Below are positions 1 to 8,905 of a stretch of 48,534 nucleotides of DNA, piece by piece. A program made the position numbers and the translations under genes. The DNA is taken from positions 76,320 through 124,853 of the forward strand of contig JAFLZV010000001.1 of assembly GCA_029785375.1 (NCBI GenBank), in the 5' to 3' direction. The stretch is from Nitrososphaerota archaeon (lineage in GTDB: Archaea > Thermoproteota > Nitrososphaeria > Nitrososphaerales > Gagatemarchaeaceae). The notes beneath the pieces are model-generated. The model made no database searches and was not told where the DNA came from. It saw nothing but the letters and a program-made list of their open reading frames with translations. Every line of letters begins with the position of its first letter. Position 1 is the stretch's first letter.

Positions 1-306
1 ACAAACAGGCTGATCGGCAGGAGGGAGGGGAACCCCATAGACCTCTCGAAGGTCATAGAGGCAGCGAAGAGGAACGGCAAGATGCTCGAGATAGATGGGG
101 AACCTGACAGGCTGGACCTCGACGAGGTGTGGGCGAGGAAGGCCATGGAAGAGGGAGTGCCCGTGGTGGTGGACTCCGACGCGCACTCCGTGGGCGGGCT
201 GGACAACGCTGCCTATGGGGTGGCTATCGCCCGGAGGGCCTGGCTGGAGGCCGGAGATGTCGCGAACACCAGAGAGCTCCGCGACTTCTTGGAGCTCCTC
301 GGCTAG
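1..306 (+). CDS. polX: DNA polymerase X family protein, C-terminal PHP domain (5' truncated)
   Basis: The reading frame is open from base 1 to the TAG at 304-306, so only the last 101 residues are present. They match the end of the PHP domain in bacterial and archaeal PolX proteins: a GRREG stretch, then EIDGEPDRLDLDE, then SDAHS with the conserved Asp/His metal ligands, then an NTRELRDFL tail. In the family this domain is a metal-dependent phosphoesterase or exonuclease joined to a family X polymerase used in base-excision or gap repair. The polymerase part lies outside the window, so a stand-alone PHP phosphoesterase cannot be excluded. Confidence 0.8.
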   Translation, partial: TNRLIGRREGNPIDLSKVIEAAKRNGKMLEIDGEPDRLDLDEVWARKAMEEGVPVVVDSDAHSVGGLDNAAYGVAIARRAWLEAGDVANTRELRDFLELLG

Positions 307-349
307 CGTCTTTCCAATGTTAATAACGCAAGATTCCCGCTCGACCCCT

Positions 350-449
350 GCGGGGGTAGCTAAGCTTGGCCAAAAGCAGGGGACTTAAGCGGGCGTTCGC
401 AGAGATCCCCTCCCTTAGGGGTTCATGGGTTCGAATCCCATCCCCCGCA
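350..449 (+). tRNA. tRNA-Leu (TAA), one intron
   Basis: The acceptor GCGGGGG (350-356) pairs with CCCCCGC (442-448), followed by A449. The T arm is ATGGG-TTCGAAT-CCCAT (425-441). A long class II variable arm lies at 411-424. The anticodon stem GGGGA (379-383) pairs with TCCCC (406-410). The loop is CTTAAG plus A405, with anticodon TAA at 386-388. Bases 390-404 (15 nt) are surplus and sit at the canonical 37/38 intron position. A TATA-like GTTAATAACG at about 319-328 is correctly spaced. CCA is not encoded. Confidence 0.93.
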
Positions 450-715
450 TCCCTAGGACTCGGAGTCCGTCCTGGGTTTGAACCCGCTCCTTGAAACCCA
501 AGATAGAGGGGGCCCGCGCGTAACTTCCTGGCAACGCCTCTGCCAGTTTTGACGAGGCTTGCGGCCTAGATGGGCCCCTAGCCGGTCCAGGAATGCACGT
601 CCCCGGAGCGGAGGCGAGGTCACTGTCGAGGCACCCTCTTCGGCTTGGAGGGCTCGTCCACGCGCGCTGACAGCTGTGCGAGCCGTCCCGACCGGAACCC
701 CCTGTAGGCGGAGAT

Positions 716-958
716 CTAGGCGTCAAGTTCCTTGAGCCCGCCCGGCGCCGGGGCGTAGACCCTCTGCTGGCCCATTGGGGAGACGCTGACCAACCCTGCC
801 TCGCGGAGGGCCCTGAGATGCCTGGAAACCGCAGGCTGCGCCAGTCCGGGGAGGGCCGCCCCAAGACCTCCCGCCGTCATTTCGCTCTCCCGCAGCATGT
901 CCAGGATCCTCCTCCGCTCTGGATTGGAGACGGCAGCGAACACCACGTTGCTCGGCAT
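716..958 (-). CDS. ArsR-family winged-helix transcriptional regulator
   Basis: This 80-residue protein is almost entirely a winged helix-turn-helix. It shows SNPERRRILDMLR (helix 1), LAQPAVSRHLRALREAGLV (recognition helix) and a wing with QQRVYAPAP. This is the usual ArsR/SmtB architecture for small DNA-binding repressors that sense metals or other stress, but no cysteine metal-site motif (ELCVCD) is visible, so the ligand is unknown. ATG at 956-958 is the start. Directly upstream on the same strand is the remnant of a VOC/glyoxalase gene; ArsR plus VOC is a common pairing, so this may once have been a two-gene unit. Being a single domain, it could also belong to a neighbouring HTH family. 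Confidence 0.75.
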   Translation of the reverse strand: MPSNVVFAAVSNPERRRILDMLRESEMTAGGLGAALPGLAQPAVSRHLRALREAGLVSVSPMGQQRVYAPAPGGLKELDA

Positions 959-959
959 C

Positions 960-1175
960 GTCCCACCGGACTCCTAGGAAGACGGCTTCGGAGGCTGTTG
1001 ATGGAGAACAAGTTGCCGCCAGGGTCGGCGAAGGTGACAAAGACGGCCCAGGCGTACTCCCGGGGCTCCTGTGCCAGGCTGACCCCTTTGGACTCCAGGT
1101 CGTCCGCAGCCTTCCGGACGCCGGGAACCCTCATGACTGCCTGAGGATTGCCCCCGGGCTTCCAACGGCTCGACC
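960..1175 (-). pseudogene. VOC (glyoxalase/bleomycin-resistance fold) fragment
   Basis: Translation of the minus strand here gives only the second half of a VOC domain: VRKAADDLESKGV, then EPREYAWAVFVTFADPGGNLFSIN, the typical last beta-alpha-beta-beta-beta module. The first module is missing, and an in-frame TAA lies just upstream (about 1186-1188). The first ATG (1134) would give less than half a domain. The frame then runs on into the ArsR gene in a different frame. This is best read as a 5'-truncated remnant. VOC proteins include glyoxalases and antibiotic-binding proteins; no substrate can be inferred. Confidence 0.55.
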
Positions 1176-1210
1176 AATCTTAAATCTCCGGGGAGAGGAG
1201 ACGGCAAAGG

Positions 1211-3247
1211 ATGGCCGGAGCAGACTCGGATGTAGCCGAGACGCAGATAGCGGTGCACTGGAAAGAGGAGCATCTCGTCGACCCGCCAGCTGCCTTTGCC
1301 ACCCAGGCGAACATGCGCGACAGGGGCATCTTCGAGCGCTTCTCTGAGGAGAACTTTCCCGAGTGTTTCAGAGAGTACGCGAGCCTACTGACATGGGATA
1401 AGGGCTGGCACACCACCCTCGACGCGTCCAACCCGCCATTCTGGAAGTGGTTCGTCGGGGGGAGGCTCAACGTGGCATACAACTGTGTTGACCGGCACCT
1501 ACAGAAGTACGGCAACAAGGCTGCCATCGTCTGGGTTCCAGAACCCGAGGACGAGGCCCACGGGGTGGTCACCTACCGGGAGCTCTACAGGAGGGTCAAC
1601 GAGTTCGCGCTCGTGCTCCAGAGCCTGGGGCTGAAGGCTGGGGACAGGGTCACCTTCCACCTCCCAATGACCCCCGAGCTCCCAATCTCCATGCTGGCCT
1701 GCGCCAGGCTCGGCATCATCCACAACCAGGTCTTCGGCGGATTCAGCGCCAGGGCTTGCGCCGAGCGGGTCGAAGACTCGAGAAGCCGGGTGCTGGTGAC
1801 CATCGACGGATACTACAGGAACGGGGGCGTCATCGACAAGAAGAAGGAGGCCGACGTCGTGGTAGAGGAGGCAGGGAAGCTCGGCGCCCAGGTCGAGAAA
1901 GTTCTCGTGTGGAGGCGCCATCCCGGGAGATACATTTCGGCGGCACCCATGGTCGAGGGTCGGGACTTCTTCGTAGACAGTCTGGAAGCGCGGTTCCGGG
2001 GGAAGACTGTGGCCCCTGTGTCCATGGACTCGGAGGCGCCGCTGTTCCTGATGTACACCAGCGGCTCCACTGGGAAGCCCAAGGGCGCCCAGCACCGGAC
2101 CGGTGGTTACCTGGCGTACGTTGCCGCCACCTCGAAGTACGTCCAAGACATACACCCAGAAGACGTCTATTGGTGCTTCGCTGACATCGGGTGGATCACC
2201 GGTCACTCCTACATAGTGTACGGACCCCTGGCGCTTGCTGCCACTACAGTGATGTATGAGGGGGTGCCCCTATATCCGGACGCGGGGAGGCCCTGGAGGA
2301 TAGCTGAAAGGCTGAGAGTGAACATCTTCCATACAGCGCCTACGACCATCAGGATGCTGAGGAAGTCGGGGCCGGAAGAACCTCTGAAGTATGACTATCA
2401 CTTCAAGGCCATGACCACGGTGGGCGAGCCCATAGAGCCAGAGACCTGGAGGTGGTTCCATGACGTGGTCGGAAAGAAGGAGGCTGTGATCACTGACACC
2501 TGGTGGCAGACTGAGACAGGAGGGTTCCTCTGCTCGACTCTGCCTGCAATCAGCCCCATGAAGCCCGGGAGTGCCGGTCCCGGGATGCCTGGCATCTATC
2601 CGGTGATCTATGACGAGGACGGCGCCGTGGTCCCTGCCGGGGAGAACAAGGCAGGGAACCTGTGCATCAGGAACCCCTGGCCAGGCATCATGCAGACCAT
2701 CTGGGGGGACCCCGACAGATTCGTCAGGACGTACTACTCGAAGTACAATAGGGACAGGGGGAGCAAGGACTGGCACGACTGGCCCTACTTCGCCGGAGAT
2801 GGAGCGGTGCTGGCTTCCGACGGATACTTCCGCATCCTCGGCAGGGTGGACGACGTGATCAAGGTGGCCGGCCACAGGCTGGGGACCAAGGAGCTGGAGA
2901 ACGCTGTCCTGACCACCCCTGAGGTTGCCGAGGCCGCGGCGATAGCAATGTCGGACGAGATCCGTGGTCACGTCCCTGTCGTGTATGTGGTGCTTAAACC
3001 AGGAGGGCCAGGCACCTCCCCGAAGGCGTTGGAGGAGGCCATCAAGGAGAACGTGGTGAAGCAGCTTGGTCCCATAGCGAGGCCGAGGTCTGTCCACGTC
3101 GTCCCCGATCTCCCCAAGACCAGGTCAGGGAAGATCATGAGACGTGTCCTCGTGGCCATTTCGGACGGGAAGGACTACGGAGACATCACCACCCTGGCGA
3201 ACCCGGACGTGGTCGACGCCATCAGGAAGCAGATACAATCTGCGTAG
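1211..3247 (+). CDS. acs: Acetyl-CoA synthetase (AMP-forming)
   Basis: Acs converts acetate, ATP and CoA to acetyl-CoA, AMP and PPi in the cytoplasm. The 678-residue protein has the full Acs layout: an N-terminal WDKGWHTTLDASNPPFWKWF region, the P-loop YTSGSTGKPKG (about 282-292), DTWWQTETGG (from 429, with the Trp associated with acetate-size specificity), the hinge GRVDDVIKVAGHRLG (from 544) and the C-terminal RSGKIMRR whose Lys (about 641) is the conserved acylated/catalytic lysine. Length matches the family (about 650-680). ATG at 1211 follows a CTTAAAT box at about 1180. The gene is monocistronic. Propionyl-CoA synthetase is an alternative, but the Trp motif favours acetate. Confidence 0.93.
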   Translation: MAGADSDVAETQIAVHWKEEHLVDPPAAFATQANMRDRGIFERFSEENFPECFREYASLLTWDKGWHTTLDASNPPFWKWFVGGRLNVAYNCVDRHLQKYGNKAAIVWVPEPEDEAHGVVTYRELYRRVNEFALVLQSLGLKAGDRVTFHLPMTPELPISMLACARLGIIHNQVFGGFSARACAERVEDSRSRVLVTIDGYYRNGGVIDKKKEADVVVEEAGKLGAQVEKVLVWRRHPGRYISAAPMVEGRDFFVDSLEARFRGKTVAPVSMDSEAPLFLMYTSGSTGKPKGAQHRTGGYLAYVAATSKYVQDIHPEDVYWCFADIGWITGHSYIVYGPLALAATTVMYEGVPLYPDAGRPWRIAERLRVNIFHTAPTTIRMLRKSGPEEPLKYDYHFKAMTTVGEPIEPETWRWFHDVVGKKEAVITDTWWQTETGGFLCSTLPAISPMKPGSAGPGMPGIYPVIYDEDGAVVPAGENKAGNLCIRNPWPGIMQTIWGDPDRFVRTYYSKYNRDRGSKDWHDWPYFAGDGAVLASDGYFRILGRVDDVIKVAGHRLGTKELENAVLTTPEVAEAAAIAMSDEIRGHVPVVYVVLKPGGPGTSPKALEEAIKENVVKQLGPIARPRSVHVVPDLPKTRSGKIMRRVLVAISDGKDYGDITTLANPDVVDAIRKQIQSA

Positions 3248-3303
3248 CCTCTCCTCTCCAACGCAGTCTGTGGTGTGGGGGGCAGGGGAGGGCTGCGCGC
3301 GTC

Positions 3304-3942
3304 TCAGGGACTCGAGCTCGGCGCCTGCGGCTGTGGCCTCGCGGGGTCATCAGTCGACATCATGTGCCCGCCGAACCCCAGCGACCAGATTAGGGACGGA
3401 TAGACCACCATCCTCTCCATCCCCCCCGCGCCGAGGCCGAAGTACTCGCCTCCGATGAAGAGGACGAGGGCGGCGAGGGTCATCGCGCCGAGGACGACCG
3501 AGAAGTATGACATCGGCCTCTTCTGGTATCTGAACGTCAGAATCGCCGAAAGCCCCGCGAAGAGGAAGACGATGAGGGAGAACACGCTGTGCCATATCCC
3601 TGTCGTCTCTGGGAACAGGCCGACGCCCATGGCGCCTACTCCGGCAAGAGCGACGACTATAGCAGTGGGGGTCGAACGGAAGGCCCGTCGGAGGTAATAG
3701 GCACCCAGGAGTATGAGCAACCCAAGGAGGATGATAGACCCGTTGAAGATGTCGGCCGAGGGCTCGATGATGCACGGCCCTACCGAAGGGCAGAAGGCTC
3801 CCAGGTCACTGATGTAATTGGTGGAGACGTTGTAGTTCGGGAACATGATTTCTGCAAGCACTAGGCAGACGGTGAACTGGGCTGCCCCCAGAAAGATTGC
3901 TGTACCTGCCTTCGAGGCGTTGGACAGTGCCAACGCGACCAA
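3304..3942 (-). CDS. DUF998-type integral membrane protein
   Basis: This 212-residue protein has about six hydrophobic segments. An early STNYISDLGAF motif follows the first helix, then a PSADIFNGSIILLGLLIL helix, a GLFPETTGIWHSVFSL segment, and later GGMERMVVYPSLIWSLGFG. The NYISDLG and PE-x8-H pattern is typical of DUF998 proteins, whose function is unknown. The start is TTG at 3940-3942, with a CTTTTAGC box about 20-25 bases upstream. It is divergent from the amidohydrolase gene, each with its own TATA-like element. The C-terminal tail is Pro/Ser-rich. Confidence 0.72.
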   Translation of the reverse strand: MVALALSNASKAGTAIFLGAAQFTVCLVLAEIMFPNYNVSTNYISDLGAFCPSVGPCIIEPSADIFNGSIILLGLLILLGAYYLRRAFRSTPTAIVVALAGVGAMGVGLFPETTGIWHSVFSLIVFLFAGLSAILTFRYQKRPMSYFSVVLGAMTLAALVLFIGGEYFGLGAGGMERMVVYPSLIWSLGFGGHMMSTDDPARPQPQAPSSSP

Positions 3943-4008
3943 GGCCTCAGGGTGTGCTAAAAGGATGAGCCCTAATGGAAGCTTCGGGGACGAGTTGGAT
4001 GTCGACTC

Positions 4009-4016
4009 CTTTTATC
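4009..4016 (+). promoter_or_regulatory. TATA box of the amidohydrolase gene
   Basis: CTTTTATC lies about 26 bases before GTG 4038-4040. This is the spacing expected if transcription begins at the start codon, and it supports the GTG over the upstream ATG at 3975, which would precede the box. Confidence 0.55.
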
Positions 4017-4037
4017 CGTCCCTGCGGCACGCCAGCC

Positions 4038-5228
4038 GTGGACTTCCTGGCGGAGGCGAAGAGGATCGAACCTGAGCTGATCAGGACCAGGAGGACCCTG
4101 CACCAGCACCCCGAGCTTTCGTACCGCGAGACATGGACTTCGAAGTTCGTCGCCGACAGGTTGGAGGCGCTCGGGATCAGCGTGAAGAGGGGGGTCGGGG
4201 GGAACGGAGTGGTTGGCATCCTGAAGGGAAGCGCTGAAGGCAGCGTCGTGGCACTGAGGGCGGACATGGACGCCCTGCCTGTCACCGAGGCCGCCGACGT
4301 AGACTTCAAGTCGAAGGTCGACGGGGTGATGCATGCGTGCGGGCATGACACCCACATGGCGATGCTGCTGGGCGCTGCCGAGATCCTGGTCCGGGCCAAG
4401 GATGAGCTGTACGGCACGGTGAAGTTCTTCTTCCAACCTGCCGAGGAGCACGGAGGGCGGGGGGGTGCGCTCCCTATGATAGAGGACGGAGTCATGCTCG
4501 ACCCGAAGGTCGACTACGTGTTCGGCCTGCACATCGACGGCGACAGGAAGGCCGGCGAGTTCGGGGTGAGGGAAGGACCGGTGATGGCGGCCCCAGACTC
4601 GTTCAGGATCAGGATCAAGGGGAGGGGAGGGCACGGTTCTGCCCCCCACAAGACAGTCGACCCGGTCTATATCGCGGCCAACGTGATTCTGGGCCTGCAG
4701 GGCATCTCTTCCAGGATGATGGACCCTGTCCGTCCCTTCGTGATTACAGTCGGGTCGGTCCACTCAGGGACCAAAGAGAACATCATCCCTGACTACGCCG
4801 AGCTTAATGGGACCATAAGGACACTCGACGAGGAGACAAGGAAAGCGGCCAAGAGGAGGGTGGCGAGGGTCGTCGAGGGGATCTGCAGGTCCTATGGAGG
4901 GTCGGCCGAGGTCGAGTTCGAGCGGGACGCATATCCGGTGACAGTGAACGACCCCAGGGCGACGGAGCAAGCAGTGAAGCTGCTCCGCAAGATCCGCGGC
5001 GCCAGGGTGAGGAGGATGGAGCCGATTCTCGGCGGTGAGGACTTCTCGAGGTTCTTGCAGAAAGCGCCTGGCATGTTCTACTTTCTGGGGGCGGCCAACA
5101 CGGCCAAGGGGTGCGTGTACCCGAACCACAGCTCGAGGTTCAAGGTCGACGAAGACACTCTCAAATTCGGAGCCGCGTCGCTCGCCCTGCTCGCCTCCGA
5201 GTTTGGCAAGATGAGCACGCCGAAGTGA
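4038..5228 (+). CDS. M20D-family amidohydrolase (hippurate/indole-acetyl-amino-acid hydrolase type)
   Basis: This is a metallo-peptidase family enzyme that hydrolyses N-acyl amino acids or related amides. Visible motifs are RRTLHQHPELSY near the N terminus, LRADMDALPV, MHACGHDTHM (about 98-107, metal ligands), PAEEHGG with the catalytic Glu (about 136), the dimerisation/lid domain KGRGGHGSAPH, and a C-terminal GGEDFSRF metal site. From GTG 4038 the protein is 396 residues, the normal family length. An ATG at 3975 would add 21 unmatched residues and lies upstream of the TATA box. The MBL-fold gene follows after 6 bases, so they are probably cotranscribed. The substrate cannot be told. Confidence 0.87.
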   Translation: MDFLAEAKRIEPELIRTRRTLHQHPELSYRETWTSKFVADRLEALGISVKRGVGGNGVVGILKGSAEGSVVALRADMDALPVTEAADVDFKSKVDGVMHACGHDTHMAMLLGAAEILVRAKDELYGTVKFFFQPAEEHGGRGGALPMIEDGVMLDPKVDYVFGLHIDGDRKAGEFGVREGPVMAAPDSFRIRIKGRGGHGSAPHKTVDPVYIAANVILGLQGISSRMMDPVRPFVITVGSVHSGTKENIIPDYAELNGTIRTLDEETRKAAKRRVARVVEGICRSYGGSAEVEFERDAYPVTVNDPRATEQAVKLLRKIRGARVRRMEPILGGEDFSRFLQKAPGMFYFLGAANTAKGCVYPNHSSRFKVDEDTLKFGAASLALLASEFGKMSTPK

Positions 5229-5234
5229 CCCTGC

Positions 5235-6137
5235 ATGTACGCGAAGAGGATCTCTGAAAAAATCTACCTGCTGGACACCTACGCCCTCGGGATCCCCGGG
5301 ACGGTGGGCGCATACCTCTTGAAGGGCCCGAAGCCAGCCCTCGTCGACTGCGGATACGCTTCATCTTACGAGGCCGTGCTGAAGGGCCTGGCTGAGGTCG
5401 GGGTCATGCCCTCGGATGTGAGGTACATCATCCCCACCCACGTCCACCTGGACCATGCGGGGGCCGCGGGGAGGCTTCTGAGAGAGATGCCCAACGCAGA
5501 AGTGCTAGCCCACGAGAGAGGCGTCCCCCACCTGATCGACCCTACGAAGCTGGTCGAGAGCTCGACGAGGGTCTTCGGAGAGTCGATTATGGCGCTGTAT
5601 GGCCTTCCTGAGCCTATAGCCGCGGAAAGGGTGACGGGGGTCGGCGCGGAGGCACACCTCGACCTCGGGGACGGCTTGACCGTCACCTTGATGCACAGCC
5701 CGGGACATGCGCCCCACCAAATCTCTGTCCTTGTGGACGGGGCCAGGTCGCTGCTGACCGCCGACGCGGTGGGCATCGTCTATCCTGACCTTAAGGCGCT
5801 GATACCTACGACCCCTCCCCCGAGCTTCGACCCGTCGCAGCTTGTAGCCACCGTCGCCACGCTGCGGCAGACCTCTCCTGCAGAGCTGCTCCTCCCGCAC
5901 TTCGCGGCCAGGAAGGACGTCGAGTGGGTTTTCGACAGGACGGCGGAGCTGGTCGAGTCATGGGTCCGCCAAGTTAGCCGCATGAGGAAACAGAACGTCG
6001 GCCTTGACCAGGCGGCCGAGTCCATGGAGAAGACCGTGGCTGCTGACGCCGGGGTAGAGGGCCTTCCGGTCTATGCGAGGGTGTCAGTGAGGACCTCGGT
6101 GATGGGGATCTTGCACTATCTCGAGAAGGGTGGCTGA
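5235..6137 (+). CDS. MBL-fold metallo-hydrolase
   Basis: This 300-residue metallo-beta-lactamase-fold hydrolase has the signature THVHLDHAGA (about 68-77). A later HSPGHAPHQ supplies a histidine ligand and LLTADAV the bridging Asp; LLLPHFA is near residue 218. These are the zinc or iron ligands of the glyoxalase II-like branch. ATG 5235 lies 6 bases after the amidohydrolase stop, indicating an operon. A role in a shared catabolic or detoxification route is plausible, but the substrate is unknown. The last ~80 residues are a helical extension of no recognised type. Confidence 0.85.
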   Translation: MYAKRISEKIYLLDTYALGIPGTVGAYLLKGPKPALVDCGYASSYEAVLKGLAEVGVMPSDVRYIIPTHVHLDHAGAAGRLLREMPNAEVLAHERGVPHLIDPTKLVESSTRVFGESIMALYGLPEPIAAERVTGVGAEAHLDLGDGLTVTLMHSPGHAPHQISVLVDGARSLLTADAVGIVYPDLKALIPTTPPPSFDPSQLVATVATLRQTSPAELLLPHFAARKDVEWVFDRTAELVESWVRQVSRMRKQNVGLDQAAESMEKTVAADAGVEGLPVYARVSVRTSVMGILHYLEKGG

Positions 6138-6293
6138 ATAGCGCGAAGCATCCTCCGGCTCGATACCTCTCGTCTGTGCGTGCATAGCCTCTCGGGGAGG
6201 AGATGTGGTCCCTGGCGTAGAGGATGGGGCAGGCGTGGCCGCAGAGGCTCCAGACCAGATGCAGGCCGAAGGCTCGCAGAAAGTGGCCGCTTG

Positions 6294-7943
6294 TTACTGC
6301 TCAGTTGGACCGGCCTCTTTGCCTTCCTCCTCTCCCAGCGATTCGACCAGCTTTCGCAGTATCTCTCGCTCGAGTATCGTTCCCAGCATCTTCCCATTTG
6401 CGTCGACGACGGCGACTATGGGGACGTTGGTCTCCCTGAAGGTGGTCGTGAGGTTGAGTCCGGGCTCGCTCTCCCGAACCCTCACCACGTCTGCCAGCGG
6501 GATCTCTGAGACGTCCATCGTGGACATCTCCCGCGCGGAGAGGCCGATGATGTCATGCATCAGCAGGGTCGCCACGGGCTTGTCTTCCCCATCTACCACC
6601 ACCGCTGCCCTGGCGTTGAGGACTGAGAGCTTCCTAATGGCCTCCCGGGCGAGGTCGTCATAGCGGACGGTCACCGTGGGCAGGGTCCTGCAAATCTCGG
6701 CGGCTGTCATTGACCGGAGCCGCTCCATGACAACCTTCTTCTCGGTACCTGCCTCGTGGTCTATGGAGACGAGAGGGGCGCGTCCCTTGAAGAGCAGAGG
6801 AGCCGCGAGCGAAAGGAGGGCGATTGCTATGGCCGTGGAGGAGTACACGAACCCGCCGATGAGCACCGCCCCCGCGGCGAGGGCGGAGACCAGAAGGGCT
6901 GCGTCGACCCCTCCTTTGACCGTGGTACCGAAGGCATAGCGCCACCTGTCGATCCGTAAGAAACCCGCAGACACCCCTCCCACCAGAACCCCAGACGCCA
7001 GGGCGACGCCGAATATCCCCAGTCCAGCCACTATGAGGACGGGGGTGACTCGCACGAAGTACAGCCCCAGCCCTGCGAAGAACATCGGCTCGAAAAACCC
7101 GTAGGTGAACGACCGCAGCTTCTCCATCAAGACGGGCCTGGCCGCGAGGAACTTCTGCATCAGCAGCCCCAGGAAGAGAGCCACTATGGCCGCGTTGAAC
7201 CCTGCGAGCTGGCCGATGAAGCCCGCTATCAGCAAGATGGATATTATCGTCGCGAAGACCGCCTCTCTGCTCTTGAACCTGGCCTCGACCCTCTCGAGCA
7301 ACGGGATCATCACGTACCTCCCGAAGGCCACGATGCCGAGTATGGCTGCACAGAGCTCCCCAGCCGTCAGCGCCACTGACATCAGCGTCACGGCCCTCCC
7401 GGCAAGGTCAAAGACGAATGAGTAGAGGACCACGGCGGCGACCTCTATCACGAGGACCTGCGAGAAAATCGTGGTCCCCTCGGCGGTCCTTGCAAGGCCC
7501 GTGTCTGTGAGCAGCCTCGACAGCGGGCCGGCGCTGCTCATCCCGACCACTATCCCAATCACCACCGCCTCCGTGAGCTGATGGAATGCGAAGTATGAGA
7601 CCGCGGCGACCGCCAGGAACCGGATGGTGAACTGCGCGAGGGGGACGGCTAGAGACTTCTTCTTCGCCAGCACGCTCCTTAGCCTGTCCGCCTCGAACTC
7701 CTCTGCCCCGCTCACGAAGAGAAGGAAGTCTATCCCGATGGTCACGAAGAGGGCGATGGTCGGGAGCGCGTCGACCACGCCGAAGACTCCCGGCCCAATC
7801 AGGATGCCGAAGAGTATCGCGCCAACGAAGGGGATGAGGCCCAACTTGCGGAACGCCTCCTCCCCAAGCTTGGCCCCGACCAGGAGTATCCCGAGGTACG
7901 CCAGCGAGGCCACGTCAACAGGCAGTCCGGAAAGAATCGCCAA
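6294..7943 (-). CDS. CPA2-type cation:proton antiporter with C-terminal CBS pair
   Basis: The 549-residue protein has about 12-13 membrane segments in residues 1-385. They resemble Kef/NapA antiporters: GILIGPGVFG, FLLFVSGAEEFE (the family's core acidic segment), GFNAAIVALFLGLL and an amphipathic KGGVDAALLVSAL. A cytoplasmic part (about 405-530) contains two CBS motifs, the first around RKLSVLNARAAVVVDGEDKPV and the second around ETNVPIVAVVDANGKMLGTI. CBS pairs usually bind adenine nucleotides, so transport may be energy-gated. The start is TTG 7941-7943, with GTTAAATCAC (7978-7986) upstream. The ion (K+ or Na+) cannot be decided. Confidence 0.85.
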   Translation of the reverse strand: MAILSGLPVDVASLAYLGILLVGAKLGEEAFRKLGLIPFVGAILFGILIGPGVFGVVDALPTIALFVTIGIDFLLFVSGAEEFEADRLRSVLAKKKSLAVPLAQFTIRFLAVAAVSYFAFHQLTEAVVIGIVVGMSSAGPLSRLLTDTGLARTAEGTTIFSQVLVIEVAAVVLYSFVFDLAGRAVTLMSVALTAGELCAAILGIVAFGRYVMIPLLERVEARFKSREAVFATIISILLIAGFIGQLAGFNAAIVALFLGLLMQKFLAARPVLMEKLRSFTYGFFEPMFFAGLGLYFVRVTPVLIVAGLGIFGVALASGVLVGGVSAGFLRIDRWRYAFGTTVKGGVDAALLVSALAAGAVLIGGFVYSSTAIAIALLSLAAPLLFKGRAPLVSIDHEAGTEKKVVMERLRSMTAAEICRTLPTVTVRYDDLAREAIRKLSVLNARAAVVVDGEDKPVATLLMHDIIGLSAREMSTMDVSEIPLADVVRVRESEPGLNLTTTFRETNVPIVAVVDANGKMLGTILEREILRKLVESLGEEEGKEAGPTEQ

Positions 7944-8464
7944 GGCCCGGGCCCTCTTGCCTACTGTCCTTCGCTGGGTGATTTAACTAACTTTGGTACG
8001 CGCGCAAGGCGCCCCCACTGGTGCCTGGGGCCCACGTCGAGGTTCTGCCGACTCCTAGCGCTGGCGCCCGCGGCTGTAAGGAGCAGGGTCTGGGGCATCC
8101 CCTCGTTCAGAAGGGAGGTCCCCACGAACCCGATGAGCATCATAGAAGACAGCTCCGGCAAGAAGACCCCTGAAATCAGAGCCACATGGGCTCACTGCCC
8201 AGACTCGCACGGCAGCCTTCCAGGGCGTGGTATCAAATCCGGCAAGCTTTGCATCGTCAACCCCAGGGTCACGACGGGATGCGTATTTGAGCGCAAATGC
8301 CTGTGGGTTCGATCAGTGGATGCGAACAAACGTCATCAGCGGTCGCCCGCTCTAGCGACCCGTCGGCCACAAGAAGCCTCGGCGTGAACTCTTCGCCTAT
8401 CCTCGCAGAACGAACAACGTAGTGCGCGAAATCAGCCCACGCATGCCCGCGGCTGCTGGTCGGC
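7944..8464. other. Intergenic stretch, about 520 bases
   Basis: It holds the antiporter promoter on the minus strand (GTTAAATCAC at 7978-7986). I see no convincing gene in the rest. A short minus-strand frame at 7961-8185 begins with a hydrophobic segment, but matches nothing I know and runs through the promoter. Confidence 0.5.
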
Positions 8465-8881
8465 CTACCCGCCGAAGATGGGTATGTAGGGGGTCACGAG
8501 CATGCTGAACAGCAGCAGTATGAAGACTGTCAGCGTGATGTAGACGTAGGTCCTGTTGTGCTCTGCCGCGAAGAGGAATATAGAGAAGAGCACCCTGGAC
8601 ACGGGTGTGGCGAGCAGGACGAGGACCCCGAGTTCTATTACGGCTATCGGTGACCCTTTCGCGAGACTTGCGGCAAGTCCGTCGAAGGAGACAGGAAAAG
8701 AGCCGTGGGGAATCTGGCTAGGATTGTACGACAGGAACGCAGCGACCTGGGAGAAGCCGTCGTGGGCGACGAGGAGGACTACGCCCAGCGCGATGACAGC
8801 AGACGAGAGTACGACTCCGTACCTCAGGACCTTGCTGATGATCGCGTTCATCGAATCTGGGTCGCTCGGCGTCATGGCCAC
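8465..8881 (-). CDS. DUF1634 membrane protein
   Basis: This 138-residue protein has three membrane segments: VLRYGVVLSSAVIALGVVLLV, then SPIAVIELGVLVLLATPVSRVLFSIFLF, then TYVYITLTVFILLLFSMLV. The arrangement, and the LATPVxRV motif between helices, are those of DUF1634. That family is usually encoded beside a TauE/SafE exporter, as here, with a 24-base gap. It is probably an accessory membrane subunit; this is inferred from context only. The start is GTG 8879-8881; ATG 8875 is an alternative. Confidence 0.82.
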   Translation of the reverse strand: MAMTPSDPDSMNAIISKVLRYGVVLSSAVIALGVVLLVAHDGFSQVAAFLSYNPSQIPHGSFPVSFDGLAASLAKGSPIAVIELGVLVLLATPVSRVLFSIFLFAAEHNRTYVYITLTVFILLLFSMLVTPYIPIFGG

Positions 8882-8905
8882 GCCTCCTTCGAGGGGCCTA
8901 GAATC

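Noticed and set aside
415-864. A 149-residue minus-strand frame overlapping tRNA-Leu and the ArsR gene
   Set aside because: It is Arg/Pro/Ser-rich without family resemblance and covers the tRNA; this is a chance frame in GC-rich DNA.
8133-8387. A short plus-strand frame in the antiporter-DUF1634 spacer
   Set aside because: No family match, no promoter and unusual composition.
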